Assembly (NCBI GenBank): GCA_006538405.1
Contig: BJKQ01000003.1
Location: 248,001-312,000 of the forward strand
Direction of reading: 5' to 3'
Length of the DNA stretch: 64,000 nt
Origin: Hansfordia pulvinata
Lineage: Eukaryota > Ascomycota > Sordariomycetes > Xylariales
Made by a program: the position numbers and the translations under genes. The notes beneath the pieces were generated by a model. That model was not told the origin of the DNA. It saw only the letters and a program-made list of their open reading frames with translations, and searched no databases. Shown piece after piece: positions 36,480 through 48,680 of the stretch (its first letter is position 1; each line of letters begins with the position of its first letter).

Positions 36480-37400
36480 TTACAGGAGAGCAGCCAGACC
36501 CAGGAGACCGGCGAGGCCGGCACCGCCAAGGGCGACCATCTTGCTGGCACCGGCGGTGGGGACGGGGGTGCTGGGCGAGGTGGGGTAGCCGGTGGTGGGA
36601 GCCGGGGCGACGGGGCTGGAGGTGAGGCCGCCAGTGGGGGCGGGGCGGTGCCGTTGCCGGCAGGGTACGAGGGAGCGACGCCAGTGGGGTAGACGGGGGT
36701 CTCGACGGGGACGGAGGGACCGCTGAGGGAGGTGTGTTAGCATCTTGGTTCTTCTGGTTGTTTTACTTTTGGGCCCTTCCCGAGACAGGAGACTCGAGAC
36801 GGAGCAAGCAAGGGGGTAAAGGGGGGGTGGTCATGTCTTACCAGGTGCTGCAGCCAACGACGGTGGAGGTGGGGTAGACGGGCTTGCTGACGGTGCAGGG
36901 GCAGTTGGTGATGGTCAGGGTCTCCGAGGCGGTGGCGGTGTAGGTCTCAGTGCCGTAGGTGATGGTGGTGGCGCCGGGGCAGACGGTGACGAAGGACGAG
37001 ACGGTCTCGGTGGTCCACGAGGTGGCCTCGACGGGGTAGCTGCTGGGAGCCGGGGCGCTGGGGTAGCCGGTGACGGCAGGGTAGCTGCTGGAGGCCGGGA
37101 CGGAGGGGTACTCGGAGGAGCTGGGGGCCGGGGCGACGGGGTAGCCGGCGGAGGTGGTCTCCTCGGGGTAGCCCTCGGAGGTGGTCTCGGAGGGGTACTC
37201 GGAAGAGCTGGGGGCCGGGGCGACGGGGTAGCCGGCGGAGGTGGTCTCCTCGGGGTAGCCGGCGCTGGTGGTGTCGGAGGGCTGCTCGGGGTAGCCAGGG
37301 GCGGGAGCCTGGGGTAGCCAGAGTTACCGCCGGTAGGGTACTCGGCGTAGGTGGCGGCAGCGCCGGCGGCGAAGGCGAGGGCAGCAACGAAGGACTTCAT
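36480..37400 (-). CDS. GPI-anchored, YP-repeat cell-wall protein (CCG-6-like), two single-base frame breaks
   Basis: Exons 37400-36842 and 36722-36480 (GTAAGA donor, GCTAAC branch site, CTCAG acceptor) give 267 residues after correction. Residues 1-18 (MKSFVAALAFAAGAAATY) are a signal peptide. A repeat region follows with GYPEETTSAGYPVAPAPSSSEYPS units, two nearly identical. The block WTTETVSSFVTVCPG..TTITYGTETYTATASETLTITNCPCTVSKPV has the four-cysteine pattern of fungal wall proteins such as Neurospora clock-controlled CCG-6. The C-terminus (PTAGASKMVALGGAGLAGLLGLAALL) is a GPI-attachment signal. Frame breaks occur at GGGG 37311-37314 and GGGG 36642-36645; one added base at each restores both exons. 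The family name is from memory and moderately sure; location in the wall or plasma membrane is a sound inference. Confidence 0.8.
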
Positions 37401-39218
37401 TTTGGCTGGAATTATTGGGGATTGATCGAAGATCGATTATTAGGTAGGTAGGTAGGTGTATAATAGGTTGATAGCGTGTGGATCAAAGAATGAATGTGAC
37501 TGAAGAGTCAGGGTGCTCGTGGGCTAACGATGGTGGGTGAGGAGAGAAGAGGAGGGGAGGGGGAGACAGCATGACGATCTGGGAGGACGATCATCCTATT
37601 ATACTACAGACGAGGACTGACGACCTCAGGACTACATGTACGGAACAGGGCTCCTACGAGTACCTAACTTGGGTACCTTACATTGGATGTACCTTTTACG
37701 GCTAGGAGGGGGAGGAAGTCACGACCGGGCAATAGGTGTGTAGTGACTGCCTGCGACAACCACTACGGAGTACCCGTCCGAGGCTCGTACGCCCACGAAA
37801 GAGAGAGACAGACACACAGACAACGTCGGCCGCCATGGACTACAGCCACGGATGGCCACGGCTACGACTACCTCCTACGAGTACTCGTCGACGACTAGGG
37901 ATGGGGCAGACAATGCCAGTTCCAATGCAACCTACCATCCGCCGGGTCCTCTTCCTTTGGCATGGCCCGCGGCCCCACCGAGCCCGGTCCCACTGTGCTC
38001 GCGCAACGCATGGGTTGGGTTGCCATGGGATGGGCATGCTCGCAGCATCGCGTCCTGCTCTCCACAGCCGTTCTCCCGTGCTGGTCGCCCAGGACTTGGT
38101 TTGAGATGAGAATAATGGCTGCTGACTGGCGGCGGCCCCTTGTTGATGCCCCTGGGGAGGAGAGAAAAGGCCGCTTTGGCGCCCCGGTTTTCGCGCGTCT
38201 GATTGGCTTTGTTGCCGAATCAAAGGCCTTGGTGCCTTGCAGACTTGCCCATTCAGTCAGGTGTGGCTGACAGGGGTACGCAAGGGCAGCGGGCGAACCA
38301 GAGCAACGGCTGTGGGGAGGGAGGGGGGGGGGGGGGACTCTCCATCCCAACCTCAACCAGCATCATGGATGCCGTTTCTCACCAGCTCTGCTGGTTCCCC
38401 AACTGGCTGACTTTCGGCCTGGCCAGCCAGTTGGCCCCCTTTCTCCCCCCCCATGTGTAACAAGCCCCTTTTGAGCCTCTACAAAGTCTTTGGTCTTGTG
38501 AGGCAGGAAAGGCAGCTCTGAAGAGAGAAACCCCGGTACTTTTGGGAGCGCTTCGTAGACTGCGTGCCGTGCTGTCGATGTGTGGGCGGGGGTAACTGGG
38601 AGATCCTGGACTTGCAGTCACATTCAGTCAGTACCAGTCCCCACTCTGCTCACGCCCATGCTGCTCACGAGCGGTTGTCGGGTTCTGGGTCTCGTCTCGT
38701 CTCTTCGCTTCTCGCTTGGCTTGGCTTGAGCCAGCCAGCCAGCCAACTAGCCAGTCACCCAGTCTAAACCCAGGCCAGCTTGGGCCATGCGTTGCCGGGG
38801 TTGGGTGGCCGGCTTCCATTGGACGTGTCTTTAGCTGGGTCCTTTTCGCTGGCTAGCTGGCTTGCTGGCTCGCTGGCCTGCATGACTGCCCTATCCGTAC
38901 GAGTATCCATTCTTCCACGCGGATCCTGGGGCTCTTTCTCTCGTATCGGCCAGCCCCAAAGGGGTTGCAAAGACCGGGCGCTTCGACGACAAGTCGGCAT
39001 GCATGCTGCTGGCTCGCCCTACCCCGTGTTCTCGCCCGAGGTCCTCGTGCCTTGTCGGAAATTGGCACACGCGCCACAGACGGCCCGGCCGGGGTGGTGG
39101 TGGTGTGGGGGGGGGGGGGGGGGGCCGCCTCCCCTCTCCCCCGTTCTTCTCCTCGGGCTCATCGGGGCTTTGGCGACGGCCAGCTGGAGCCAGTCGCGCA
39201 GGGCTGCGTGCGAGGACC

Positions 39219-39232
39219 TACGAGTACTCGTA
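39219..39232. promoter_or_regulatory. Perfect palindrome TACGAGTACTCGTA (dispersed intergenic motif)
   Basis: A 14-nt perfect palindrome made of two overlapping copies of the TACGAGTA octamer. A related head-to-head arrangement, TACTCGTACGAGTA, lies at 41308-41321. Function unknown; a protein-binding site is one reading. Confidence 0.35.
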
Positions 39233-39669
39233 GCTGGGCTACTCGGACATGTAGCTGAGGTGGTCGCATCTCCATTTCCGTCTGGTGCGGATGCTGCTGT
39301 TGTTGGTGCTGCTGCCTCTGGCGGACGCATACAGTAGGTCAGTCGGTAGATAGGTAGAGGAGGAGTGCGGTTGCATGACGGATTGCTTCCTGTGTTTCTT
39401 TCTTTATCCCAGGCCTGCCCGGTTTCCCCAGTGGACGGAGGTATGTACACACACACCTAGCGAGTGCCTGTGGAGGTACCTACCTGCCCACCGCCTACGA
39501 GAGAGAGCACTCGTACAGTGGAGGTAGGACAGGGTCTCTAGGAACCTGCCTATCCGTTGGTCAGCCCCGAAGGATGCGCAGCCGGCCGCCGGGCCTGCGA
39601 TGCCTAAGGGACTTCAGAATGTCAGGGCAGGACGCCGGACCGCTGTCTACGAGTACCTGGTAAATGTAG

Positions 39670-39700
<31 letters not shown>

Positions 39701-41058
39701 CTCGCTTGCCCGCCGTTCCTGGCTTCTTCGCTTCTTCGGTAGGATCAGGGGCAGCGACCTCAGGTACGATCTTGGCCTCCCGCCGAGCTGGACTGGCAAT
39801 CGATGGATCACAAGTTAAAGCGAGGCTAGGTACCTCGGGTGCTCGGCTACCTGATGTACTTGTATCTGCTCACCAGCACTGGTGAAGAAAAGACGGGGTG
39901 GGACCGTGATAGGTACTTGCAGCAAGGCACTAAAAGGTTCCCAGGTCCAGGCTCTGTACTCGGAACCAGAAGTAAAAGCGCTCACCAAGGCAAAAGCAGC
40001 GCTCCCCCTCCTTATTCTAGGGCGCCCTGACCAATCATCACGCGCCATCGTCTCGTGTCGTATCGCGTGTTTTGTCGTGGACCGCCTTCGGTGTGTGGTC
40101 GGTCCAACGAAGAAGGGGGACCGGGGCGTATTGCGGCGCACTCCTCCCTACGAGTACATGTACTTGTGCCAGCTAGCAAGGGTGGGGGAGGGGACCTTTC
40201 GAATACGGCCATGCTGTCCGTCGTCGGAGCGATTCGCTCCATGGCAGACTACTCGTAGACCGACCAGTCGACAGGGGGCCGGCCGGCGGGGATCCATTCA
40301 AGAAGGGGGGGGGAGGGGAAAAGAAGAAGAAGAAGAGAGCATCCAATGTGCTGCATGCAAGAGTCTTGTCGAGCTGCAGGAACCGAAACGCCTCCTGCCA
40401 GGTACCATCTCCATCCCCATCGCCGGCCGGGGCGAGATCCACCCGCCCCCGACTTGAACACTCACTCGTCTGGTGTTCCCTTGGTTGTCGGTGGGGCTGC
40501 TTCGCAGGTGAGGCTGCATGTGCTTTGTGAGACATCCACCCAAGCCAAAGTGACAAGGCCCTCCTCCTCGCGTCCGCCGGCACCTCTGCCGTCCGCCCCG
40601 TCCTTTCGATCGGGGGCGGCGGCCACATGGATAACCTGTCTGGAGTCTCTGCTGCATAGCAGACGGCTTACTCGTACGAGGGCTCCGTAGCATGTCTTTC
40701 CTTTTCTGTCTGCATTGTTTCTTTCTTTGTTTGTTTGTTCCAAAGCCGAGGGGCTTTTAGGTATTCGTATTTGATAAGCTAGCTAGGTAGGTAAGGGGTT
40801 ACTTTCGCCACGGCCGTCACTGGGGGTTTTCCCAAAATCCGGGCAAGGGCTTAATCAGGGGCTTAGTTCGAATCGTGGCCATTGGCAGATGTGCGATCTA
40901 CGAGAGGTAGGCCCGGCACCCCCCTCCATCATCATTTTCCAACGCCCTGCGGATATCTAATAATCGTCTTACCAACACGAGGGGGCCAGAAGAGAACATC
41001 AGCGGCAAAGCCTCAGCCCCATCCAAGCCAGTCCAAGGCCCGTCGTCGAATCCTCTTG

Positions 41059-41089
<31 letters not shown>

Positions 41090-42867
41090 ACTACCTACCT
41101 CATCAGTCGAGTACTCGCAAGTAGCTCAGCGGAGGGACTTGGCTGGCTGGCTGAGGGGGCAAAGAAAGATCCGGCCGTCAAGCGAAATTGCAGAGGCGTT
41201 CTCTGCCCCTCCCTCCTTGCCTTGACGCAGGAAACCCCGGTCGCGTTCTCGAACGTCTCGTCCGTGAGCACTTTGTGCCTCTGTGCCCTCTGTTGCCCTC
41301 TCCCCCGTACTCGTACGAGTACCCGCTCGTGATGGTCGATCAACAAGCCGGCCACCCGGGCCACCGACCTCGACTCTCCCCCACAGCTATTCCGATGAGG
41401 GGAAGGGGGGCCCTCTGTTGGTGTGCCTGGCCCCATACTCGTTCGTATAAGAGTTTTAGGTACTGGTCTCTCGATTCTCTCGGCACCGGCCAGGGATCGT
41501 CCCGTATCGGCCGGCCGATAGCAACGGTTTTCCCACTACGCGTACGAGTACTCTGATGAAAGGCTCGTACGAGAAGCAGATCTGGATCAGCCGGGTTCCG
41601 GTCCTACCTTTCCGGGCGATGGCGCTGAGAGATGAGATCAGACATTTCTCAGCTGAGAGTCTGTCTCGCCGGCCCACTGGCCGTGAAGCAAGCAAGCAGC
41701 CGACCCAGAGAAACTTGGATGATATGGGCGCAGGGCGCTATGGCGTTGCCCGGGGAGAGCCCTGGACTGGGGTCGCTTTCTTCGTCGGCGTGCGGGCTAC
41801 GAGTACTTGGTCTACTGTGCCAGTCCCCTACTGCATACCAGTACCAGCGTGACCCGGTACGGATACCTAATAAGACTCTTCTCGTCGGGGCGATTCCCCA
41901 CAACGGCGACTTGCTTTCTCGTGTCGCCTGCCCTGGTGCCCTGTCACCCTGTGCGCCTGGACCTGGGTGGCGCACATGTAGGGCACCTAAGCTTGAGCTG
42001 ATAGCTTGTGTGCGTATTCGGTAGCTTTCGTACTAATGGCTGGGCCGTAGTGGTCGGTGCGCTATCGCTGGCGAGCGTCTGTGGCTCTCCACCCCATTCA
42101 CAGCATCATCAGCATCATCGATCGGTCATCGTTCCGAAGAGGAGGGGCGCGACCTTGTGTCTCGAGAAGAATCTGCTTCCCGCCGGGCCGCATTCCGATT
42201 GTCCGACAGAAAGGGTCTCGCCGGTGGATTGGTGATACGAGAACCCAGCGGTGCTTATTACTCCTAGTGGCGGAACTGCGTGCCCTTGCGACGGTTGTTG
42301 TTTTGTTGATACCAACCACCTGTAGGTACCTCATGATCCGTCGTCTGGCAAGCAGAAGCAGACTCGGCATCACGACCATCGCCGCCGCCGCCGCCGCCGT
42401 CGCTGTGCTCTCGACACCATTCCACCGCATTCAGCGTTAGGTAGCCGGGACATTATGAGCCCCCGTCGAGCGGCGTCTGGCTCTGCCTGTCCCTGCTCAG
42501 CAGCCGCTGGGATTTATCATTGATCCCAACAAGTCATCCATCCCAGGGGCAGCAGCGGGCTGTGATTTCCACACGACAGCCTCGCCAGCCGACCTACCCA
42601 ACTCGGGCCTGGATGCCCGAGACCCTGGACGCCCAAAGATACTGAGGTAGGTAGGTAGGTAGGTAGGTCGGCAGCGCCTTTACGAGCATGATGATCAGTC
42701 ACCAGAAAACGCAGCTGGACGCGCGCCGGCATCCATGGAGCAGACAAGGCTCTGGACCTGCTCTGTCCCCCCGCGCGCCCTCTCCCTCTCCCTACCCTCC
42801 TCCAGACCGACAGCCTTGCCAGGCGTGGTCCTCAGGGTACGAGAGTGGCTCGGACGCGCGCGCGCGC

Positions 42868-42893
42868 GGGGGGGGGGGGGGGGGGGGGGGGGG
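42868..42893. repeat. Poly-G tract (26 nt) after a GC dinucleotide run
   Basis: A short (CG)n run passes directly into 26 uninterrupted G. Intergenic. Confidence 0.9.
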
Positions 42894-45466
42894 CGCGTAC
42901 GTTAGGCGCTCGGAGGAAGCAGGCGCTTTTTTTTTTCTTTTTTTTTTCCGTTTTTCATTGCCATGTCGCATTCGCCCGTTCCCCTCGAGGTAGGTGACAT
43001 GTGATGGACGCTCGGCCACTTTGCCGCACCCCCTTCGCTGTCGCCACCACGAGTTGCGAGAGGGGACGAGGCACAGAAACCTACCTAGGTAACCTACACG
43101 ACATGATATCTTATGGGGAACATGCTCCCTCCCTTTCTTTGGTGCTTTTCTCTCGTCATCGTCAATAGGTCGCGAGGTAATAACCTGGCGCCTTCGACTG
43201 GATTCGGGATGAACCCCCCTCCCTCCACGATTGTGCGTAGATGGCAGCGCATTGTGAAGGAGGGGGAAGGGAAAGCCTCCTCCCTCCCCCGTCCTGGGAT
43301 TCTTTCTTCTCCGCCCCCCTCCCCCCCCCCGCCCGGAGCGTTGTATCAGGCATCTTCATCACACCAAACGGCCGAGCGGGTGGGCGGCAAAGGAACCCCG
43401 GACTTTTTCGGACATGAAAGCTCCCACATAACCTAGGAGGTAGGTACCCTAGCCAAAGACCTCGCCTGCCGCCGCCGCCGCCCTTCCCCCCCCACACACA
43501 CACACACACCACCCCCAAATGATTATCGCGAGATCCCCATCTGGGTATAGGCAGGATAGGCACATGGCCCGGTCTGGGCTCTCACGTGGCTTTTGCTCTA
43601 TTCGATCCCGTATTGACAAGTACGAGTGGAGGGGGCGGCCGGCGCGTACGGATACAGGGGTGGTGACCAGCCCAGGTGAGGGATTCATTTCCCAGCTCTG
43701 GGGTCGGAGTCGGGGTCGCGGAGAGGGAGAGCGCGTCGTCTATCGGTAGATGGAAAGCGACGTGACTTGTGATCTGGGCGTCAGCGGCGCAAAGATTAGG
43801 AACAAAGGGGGGGGGAAGAAGAAAAAAAGCCCCGACGCCACACATACGAGTAATCACATACATGCGCGGTCAGGAAAGGATCCGGTCTTTGGGCCTGAGT
43901 AGCCATGGCGAAGTGCGAGGGCGGTTCCAGACCAACAATAATAACAAAGCCCTCCCTTCACCGGCTGGCTGACTTATCAGCACATCTGCAAGCCACCTCC
44001 TCCCTCAGCCCTGTCGCGCACGTAAAGAAAGAAGACAATCACAGGCTCGTCTCTGCAGATGCTGTGTCGGCGAGAGTGACTAGACCCGTGTGGGGGAAAA
44101 CCCCGCCTTCTTTCTTCGTGTTGGAGATCCAGCGTGGACGCGCGCGCGCGTGTTGTCGTCGAAAGAGAGAGAGAGAGACAGATCCTTGGCGTCGCCGCCG
44201 ACCGTCTTCGTGTGCTGGCGCTCATAAGCTAGACTCTACGCCGGCGCCACCCAATCTCGCCGTGTCGCCAATGTCATCGACGAGCGTGAGCGATTCTGTC
44301 GCCTCCAGTCCAGGTGAGGTGGGTACTTGACACGAGTTGAGGCTTGCACGGATACACAATCGGCGCGTCCCCGGGGAACGGACGTCACACCAGCCCGGCC
44401 TGGGCAGCGGATCGCGATGGGCCAGCGAACAACAGGGACAACGACAACAACATCAAGAACCTCCTGGCGAGGCCTGTGCGCCGCCTCGCGCCTCTGGTTC
44501 GGGAAGGGGGGGAGGTGTCTCCGATCCCACGTGACCGCCACCGCCGCCGCCGCCGCCACCTCCGAGACCCGTCGACGCGTCTGAGGAGGTTGTTTACCTG
44601 GCCCGGCTTCCGCCAGTCTGGTTTACAGTGCGACCACACGAAGCCAGGTGTCAGGCGCGTAGAGAATTACTCGTGGTCCCCAACAAGCAAGCCTATGCTT
44701 GCGCGAGACTGGTGAGATCCACAAACGATAGAGGCACCAGTCTACGTCAATATATACTCGGCGAACTGATTTGTCGGGGCTGGCCCAGAAAGCCGTTGGC
44801 CCTCTGTGCCGGGCGAACGCAGTGCATCTAAGGGCACATGAAGATCGATGTGCATGTGGCCACGATGTATGCCTCCGAGGCCGTCCCGCCGGCACGTCCG
44901 CGAACTCTCCGGGCCCAGTTCAGTCCGCCGCGCTGGCACTCGTCATCAACCCGACTACGGTAGACGGAAAGGTGCAAGAGGCTTTATTCTCCCATACCGT
45001 ACCATATCCTTTCCCGACTCCATCTCCAACACAGTCCCATACAAAGATAGATAATCATCCAATTTGGGCACACTACATCAATGATCCCACTGCGCTTGTT
45101 GTAGTCGAAAACGCCTACCATCTTCACACAAAGATTCGCTTCGATAGAGAATTACGCCATAACTCCTCAGTATTAACCCTAGAAACATTATCGTCCCTAC
45201 TGGCATGGAGGTGGCCGGATTGGTATGCTATCCGCCCCTCGACTAAGCGAACGCAGTGAAATTCGTTACATCGAATGGGCAATTGGGCCGAAGCCGCCCG
45301 CCAAATGACATTGCTCGGCCCATCTTCCTGTCCTCGTGTCGCCAAGTCGTTATTTTGGGATTTGGCGGTTATCAGCCTGCCACGGAGAACACTTACTACC
45401 GATACACGTTCGCGGTGGAAGTTCGGCTTGACGTGCACGCGTGTCAGGCAGACACAGTAAGAAAAC

Positions 45467-46690
45467 TTAGTCCTCGTCGTGGTTGCGCCCATCGCCGACC
45501 TGTGGAATTCGATTAACATCAGATCCGCCACTCTACTCGTTTCAAAATGAGGGACTCACCCGGAGGGCGCCTTCGGTACTCACGCCGTGAGCCCAGAAGC
45601 CTTCGATGGACGGCGTGGTGCGGGCCATGGCGTCGTGGGTGACGAGGAGCCAGAAACCAAAGACCGGCTTGGCCAAGATGTCCAGGACGGCGTACGCGAT
45701 GATCTCGCCGTCCACGTTGACCATGCGGGCACCATCGGCGATACCCCAAATGCTGCGCGAGTTTTCAGTCATTTGCCCCTCGCCGAGTCCTGAGTGGAAA
45801 GAAATGCTTACATCGGGTACGCAGTCCAGAGCAGGAAGGTGAAGAGCGAGAGAGCTCCGAAGAAGGACTTGGTCTTGGTGTCCTTGTTGCTCACGGCAAA
45901 CCGGCCGTTGTAGCCCACCTGGTACACCACCGCCAAGTAGGCGATGCAGGCGAAGGCGTACCAGCCCCATTTCTGGCCATCGCCGTTGCCAAAGGCGGCG
46001 AAGAGACCAGTCAGGATCATGATGACGTCGGAAACGATAGCCACCAACATGCTGGCCCCGTTGAGACCGGCAAGGAGGGACAGGTCGATCAGCAGCAGCG
46101 GCGTCGTCAAACTCCACTATTGACCGGTCAGAGACGTGATCTTGCGCGCCCAATTGGGAGGTCAGAGAACTCACATCGACATAGCGAGCCCAGTACACCT
46201 GGCGCTGGACGAGCTCGGTGGCGTCACCGTGCTTCGTCTTGAGGACGGTGGTGTGCCAGCCGACACCATCGCCAGTGGCCATGGCAAAGTAGGAGAGGAA
46301 CGCGAACGTAGTGATGAAGGCCGTGATGATGTGGAACAGGCGTTTTTGCTAACCCACGTGCCATTTAGCCTGGGACTCACAACCACACGGGACGGACTTC
46401 GTCGGGATCTTACCACAGGGACCCTCATGGCCATGCCGTAGAAAAGGAGCGACGAGATGCCCATCACAACGCAGACGACCCTGTTCATGATCAGCCCAGG
46501 CCGCGCGCCAGCCGCGGGAGAAAGGAGCTCACCAGAGAGTTCGGTTCCCCACCTCGCCTCCCTGCTGAGTGTACATCTTGGGGATGGGGTTCGGGATGAC
46601 AGTGGGCAGAGGAGTGGGCGAGATCTTCGTCTTGGTCCTGAACGCGGTCATGTCGGCCGCAGCCTCCCAGACTTCTTGGGGCACCATCAT
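45467..46690 (-). CDS. Microbial-type rhodopsin (fungal opsin, CarO/NOP family)
   Basis: Six exons (46690-46533, 46480-46414, 46348-46175, 46116-45812, 45752-45560, 45499-45467) give 309 residues, every phase consistent. It is a seven-helix retinal protein of the membrane. Helix C reads RYVDWSLTTPLLLIDL: Asp133 and Asp144 correspond to the proton acceptor D85 and donor D96 of bacteriorhodopsin, as in light-driven pumps. Helix G reads AYAVLDILAKPVFGFWLL, with retinal Schiff-base Lys263 and counter-ion Asp259. The N-terminus carries MTAFRTKTKISPTPLPTVIPNPIPKMYTQ, common in CarO-type opsins. The last exon adds only VGDGRNHDED. A TATATA box lies 80 nt upstream. No carotenoid genes are adjacent, unlike Fusarium carO. 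Pumping is inferred from residues. Confidence 0.95.
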
Positions 46691-46769
46691 GCTGTCGTCT
46701 CTTCCTGGCTGAGCTCTGGTGGTTCTTCGTCGACTTGTGCCTCGCGAGCGGATCTTGGAGCTGTGGCGG

Positions 46770-46775
46770 TATATA
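46770..46775 (-). promoter_or_regulatory. TATA box of the opsin gene
   Basis: Minus strand GTATATACC, 80 nt upstream of the ATG at 46690, a usual distance for a fungal gene with a short leader. Sequence match only. Confidence 0.45.
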
Positions 46776-47797
46776 CTGCTCTCGTACGGCGGGTTTTGGT
46801 AAGAGCAGAGTCCGACTGCACCCCGAGATATCAGGATCTGCCGGATCCCAGGTCTTTTAAGTTGAGGGGGGCCTGGGACAAGCCGCTACCCTACATGGCA
46901 ATCTGGACGGCCACAGGACGGGAAAGTTGGACGTCGTGTCGTCACCATTATGGCGACCGGGCGGCGGACGGCCAATCACAAGCGCCGGCGACAGCCTCAA
47001 CGGCTGCTCCCCGATTGACGTTCCACGAGCTCAGCTAGGGCGCCGATCCGGGGTAAGTCTGTGGAGAAGAGGCTGGCTGGGAGCATTTTAGGGTACGGAG
47101 CTTCGAGACATGTCTGCGGCAGCCAGCAGGGCAGACCCCCGGATCCGAGCAGCAGCTCCAGACGTGACTGGCCCGGCTCGGGACTGGAAAGGTTTAGATG
47201 GCGGCTCCGGTGCGGGGATGGCGTGCTTAGGGTTCCGGGATGATGTATTCCTGACATGGGCTAGAGTTGGGACGAGCCCCCCTCCGCTCTCGCGGGCCCG
47301 GCTACGGGGGAAAAGCAGCGGTCACGGTGAAATCAAGGCCGCGGCTTGCATGAAGTCTGCTGGGCCTGGGCTGACAAGACCAGATGAGACTGGATGACGA
47401 ATCTAGGTGCTCACGGAAACGGGCTGTGGAAGCGACACTAAGTTAGGTAGCAAAGATGTATTCCGGGCCGCGAAGAGCTTGAAGAAGAACGGACAATCCG
47501 GATCTTGGTGAGATCCGGTTCCAGCTGGCTTCCCGCTCCGCCGATAAGAATGACGATGTCTGTGACGATATCTGCCGCGAGTCGAAGCGGGCCCGGCTTG
47601 AGGCGAGCTTCCCAACGGGTTCGGTGTGGCGTGGGTGACACACTGCTGAGCCCAAGGGGTGAGCGGCAGACTACGGCAAGGTCGCCATGTTTGGAGAACA
47701 GGTAGGCTGTCGAATGTCAAGGGCCAATGTCAAGAAAAAGCTCGTGGGGCACGACAAGTCGGCGACATGCTGAAGGGCTGTTTATGTGACTTGATAC

Positions 47798-47867
47798 GTT
47801 ACGAGAGAGCAAAGATGGCTAGGGACGGATGAGTTACGAGAGAGCAAAGATGGCTAGGGACGGATGA
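47798..47867. repeat. Perfect tandem duplication, 2 x 35 nt
   Basis: Two identical adjacent 35-nt units (47798-47832, 47833-47867), each beginning GTTACGAGAGAGCAAAGATG. Either a recent local duplication or an assembly artefact. Confidence 0.9.
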
Positions 47868-48680
47868 GTCTGTGACGCAGGTTCCGACCAATGTGTACAG
47901 AGTGCAGAAGCGACGGCGAGCCAGACGCTTTCGTGCTCCAAAGATCATACAGTTGCGGGCAGTGCTCCCCTGATGGCATGAAGAAGTGACAGAGACGCGG
48001 GTGAGGCATTCGGAGACGGAAGCGCACGACTGCGCGGAACCTCGGGCACCTCCAGCCGCGAGTGGAGGGGTAAGGACGCCGCGCACCGTTATACACGGCG
48101 CTTTGGGTGCCCCGTAAACCCCGCCATGGTCGCGTTCCCGTAATCGCCCAACTGCTGCAGTCGTTTCGGGAACCACTGACGACAGCTATCCAGGGATGTA
48201 GCCTGCTGGTACCATACCCACCGTTTGGCGGGCTTCAGCGAGTCGCCAGCTGAGCTCCCCACAGAAAGGTACCTCTGTCGACATAACCCCACGGTCCGCC
48301 ATCCGATCGAGGTGAGGCAGCTCTCTCGCCTCAAGTCGGCCATTGCCTCCACCACCACCAAACATCGCATCACCACTTCAACCTCGCACTCCCCCCTCAT
48401 CATCCGCCCAACGTCACGGTCACGCTCTTTCGCGCAGCTAGGGTTGTCCAACAACATACCGTCTGTCATTGCCACGTCTACGCCGACACCTCACCCCCAA
48501 CTCAGCCGCAGCCCGACCTCACGGCCCCTTCGCGCTTTGGCAACCCCGCCACCTCAACCGCGCAGCCCTCTCGGTCCATCACTGCCTGCCCCCCACCCAC
48601 CACAGGCAACTTTGGGGCTCGAAACCTCGGCATACTGAGCGCCCCGGGGCTTGGGCTTCTATTCCCTTGTCTGCGCCACC

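Larger units (their letters stand above)
37401..45466. other. 8-kb gene-poor region rich in short motifs
   Basis: The largest gap in the window. I see no coding sequence with a domain, signal peptide or consistent introns. It has at least 11 TACGAGTA/TACTCGTA octamers, CTGC/CCTG runs at 39671-39700 and 41059-41090, (TAGG)n near 37440-37456 and 42646-42668, G-runs at 38326-38336, 39107-39124 and 42868-42893, and GCC repeats near 42380-42401 and 44529-44549. GC content stays high, so it is not an AT-rich repeat graveyard. Confidence 0.5.
46691..48680. other. 2-kb divergent region between opsin and CSN3
   Basis: The promoters of both genes lie here. It also contains a perfect tandem duplication of 35 nt (47798-47867). 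Open frames near 48089-48475 (minus) and 48225-48638 (plus) have no recognisable features. Confidence 0.5.

Noticed and set aside
44771..45259. 162-codon frame downstream of the opsin
   Set aside because: No ATG-supported domain, overlaps the opsin 3' flank, no splice partners found.
47798..47867. CRISPR-like direct repeats
   Set aside because: Only two adjacent copies without spacers, in a eukaryotic genome.
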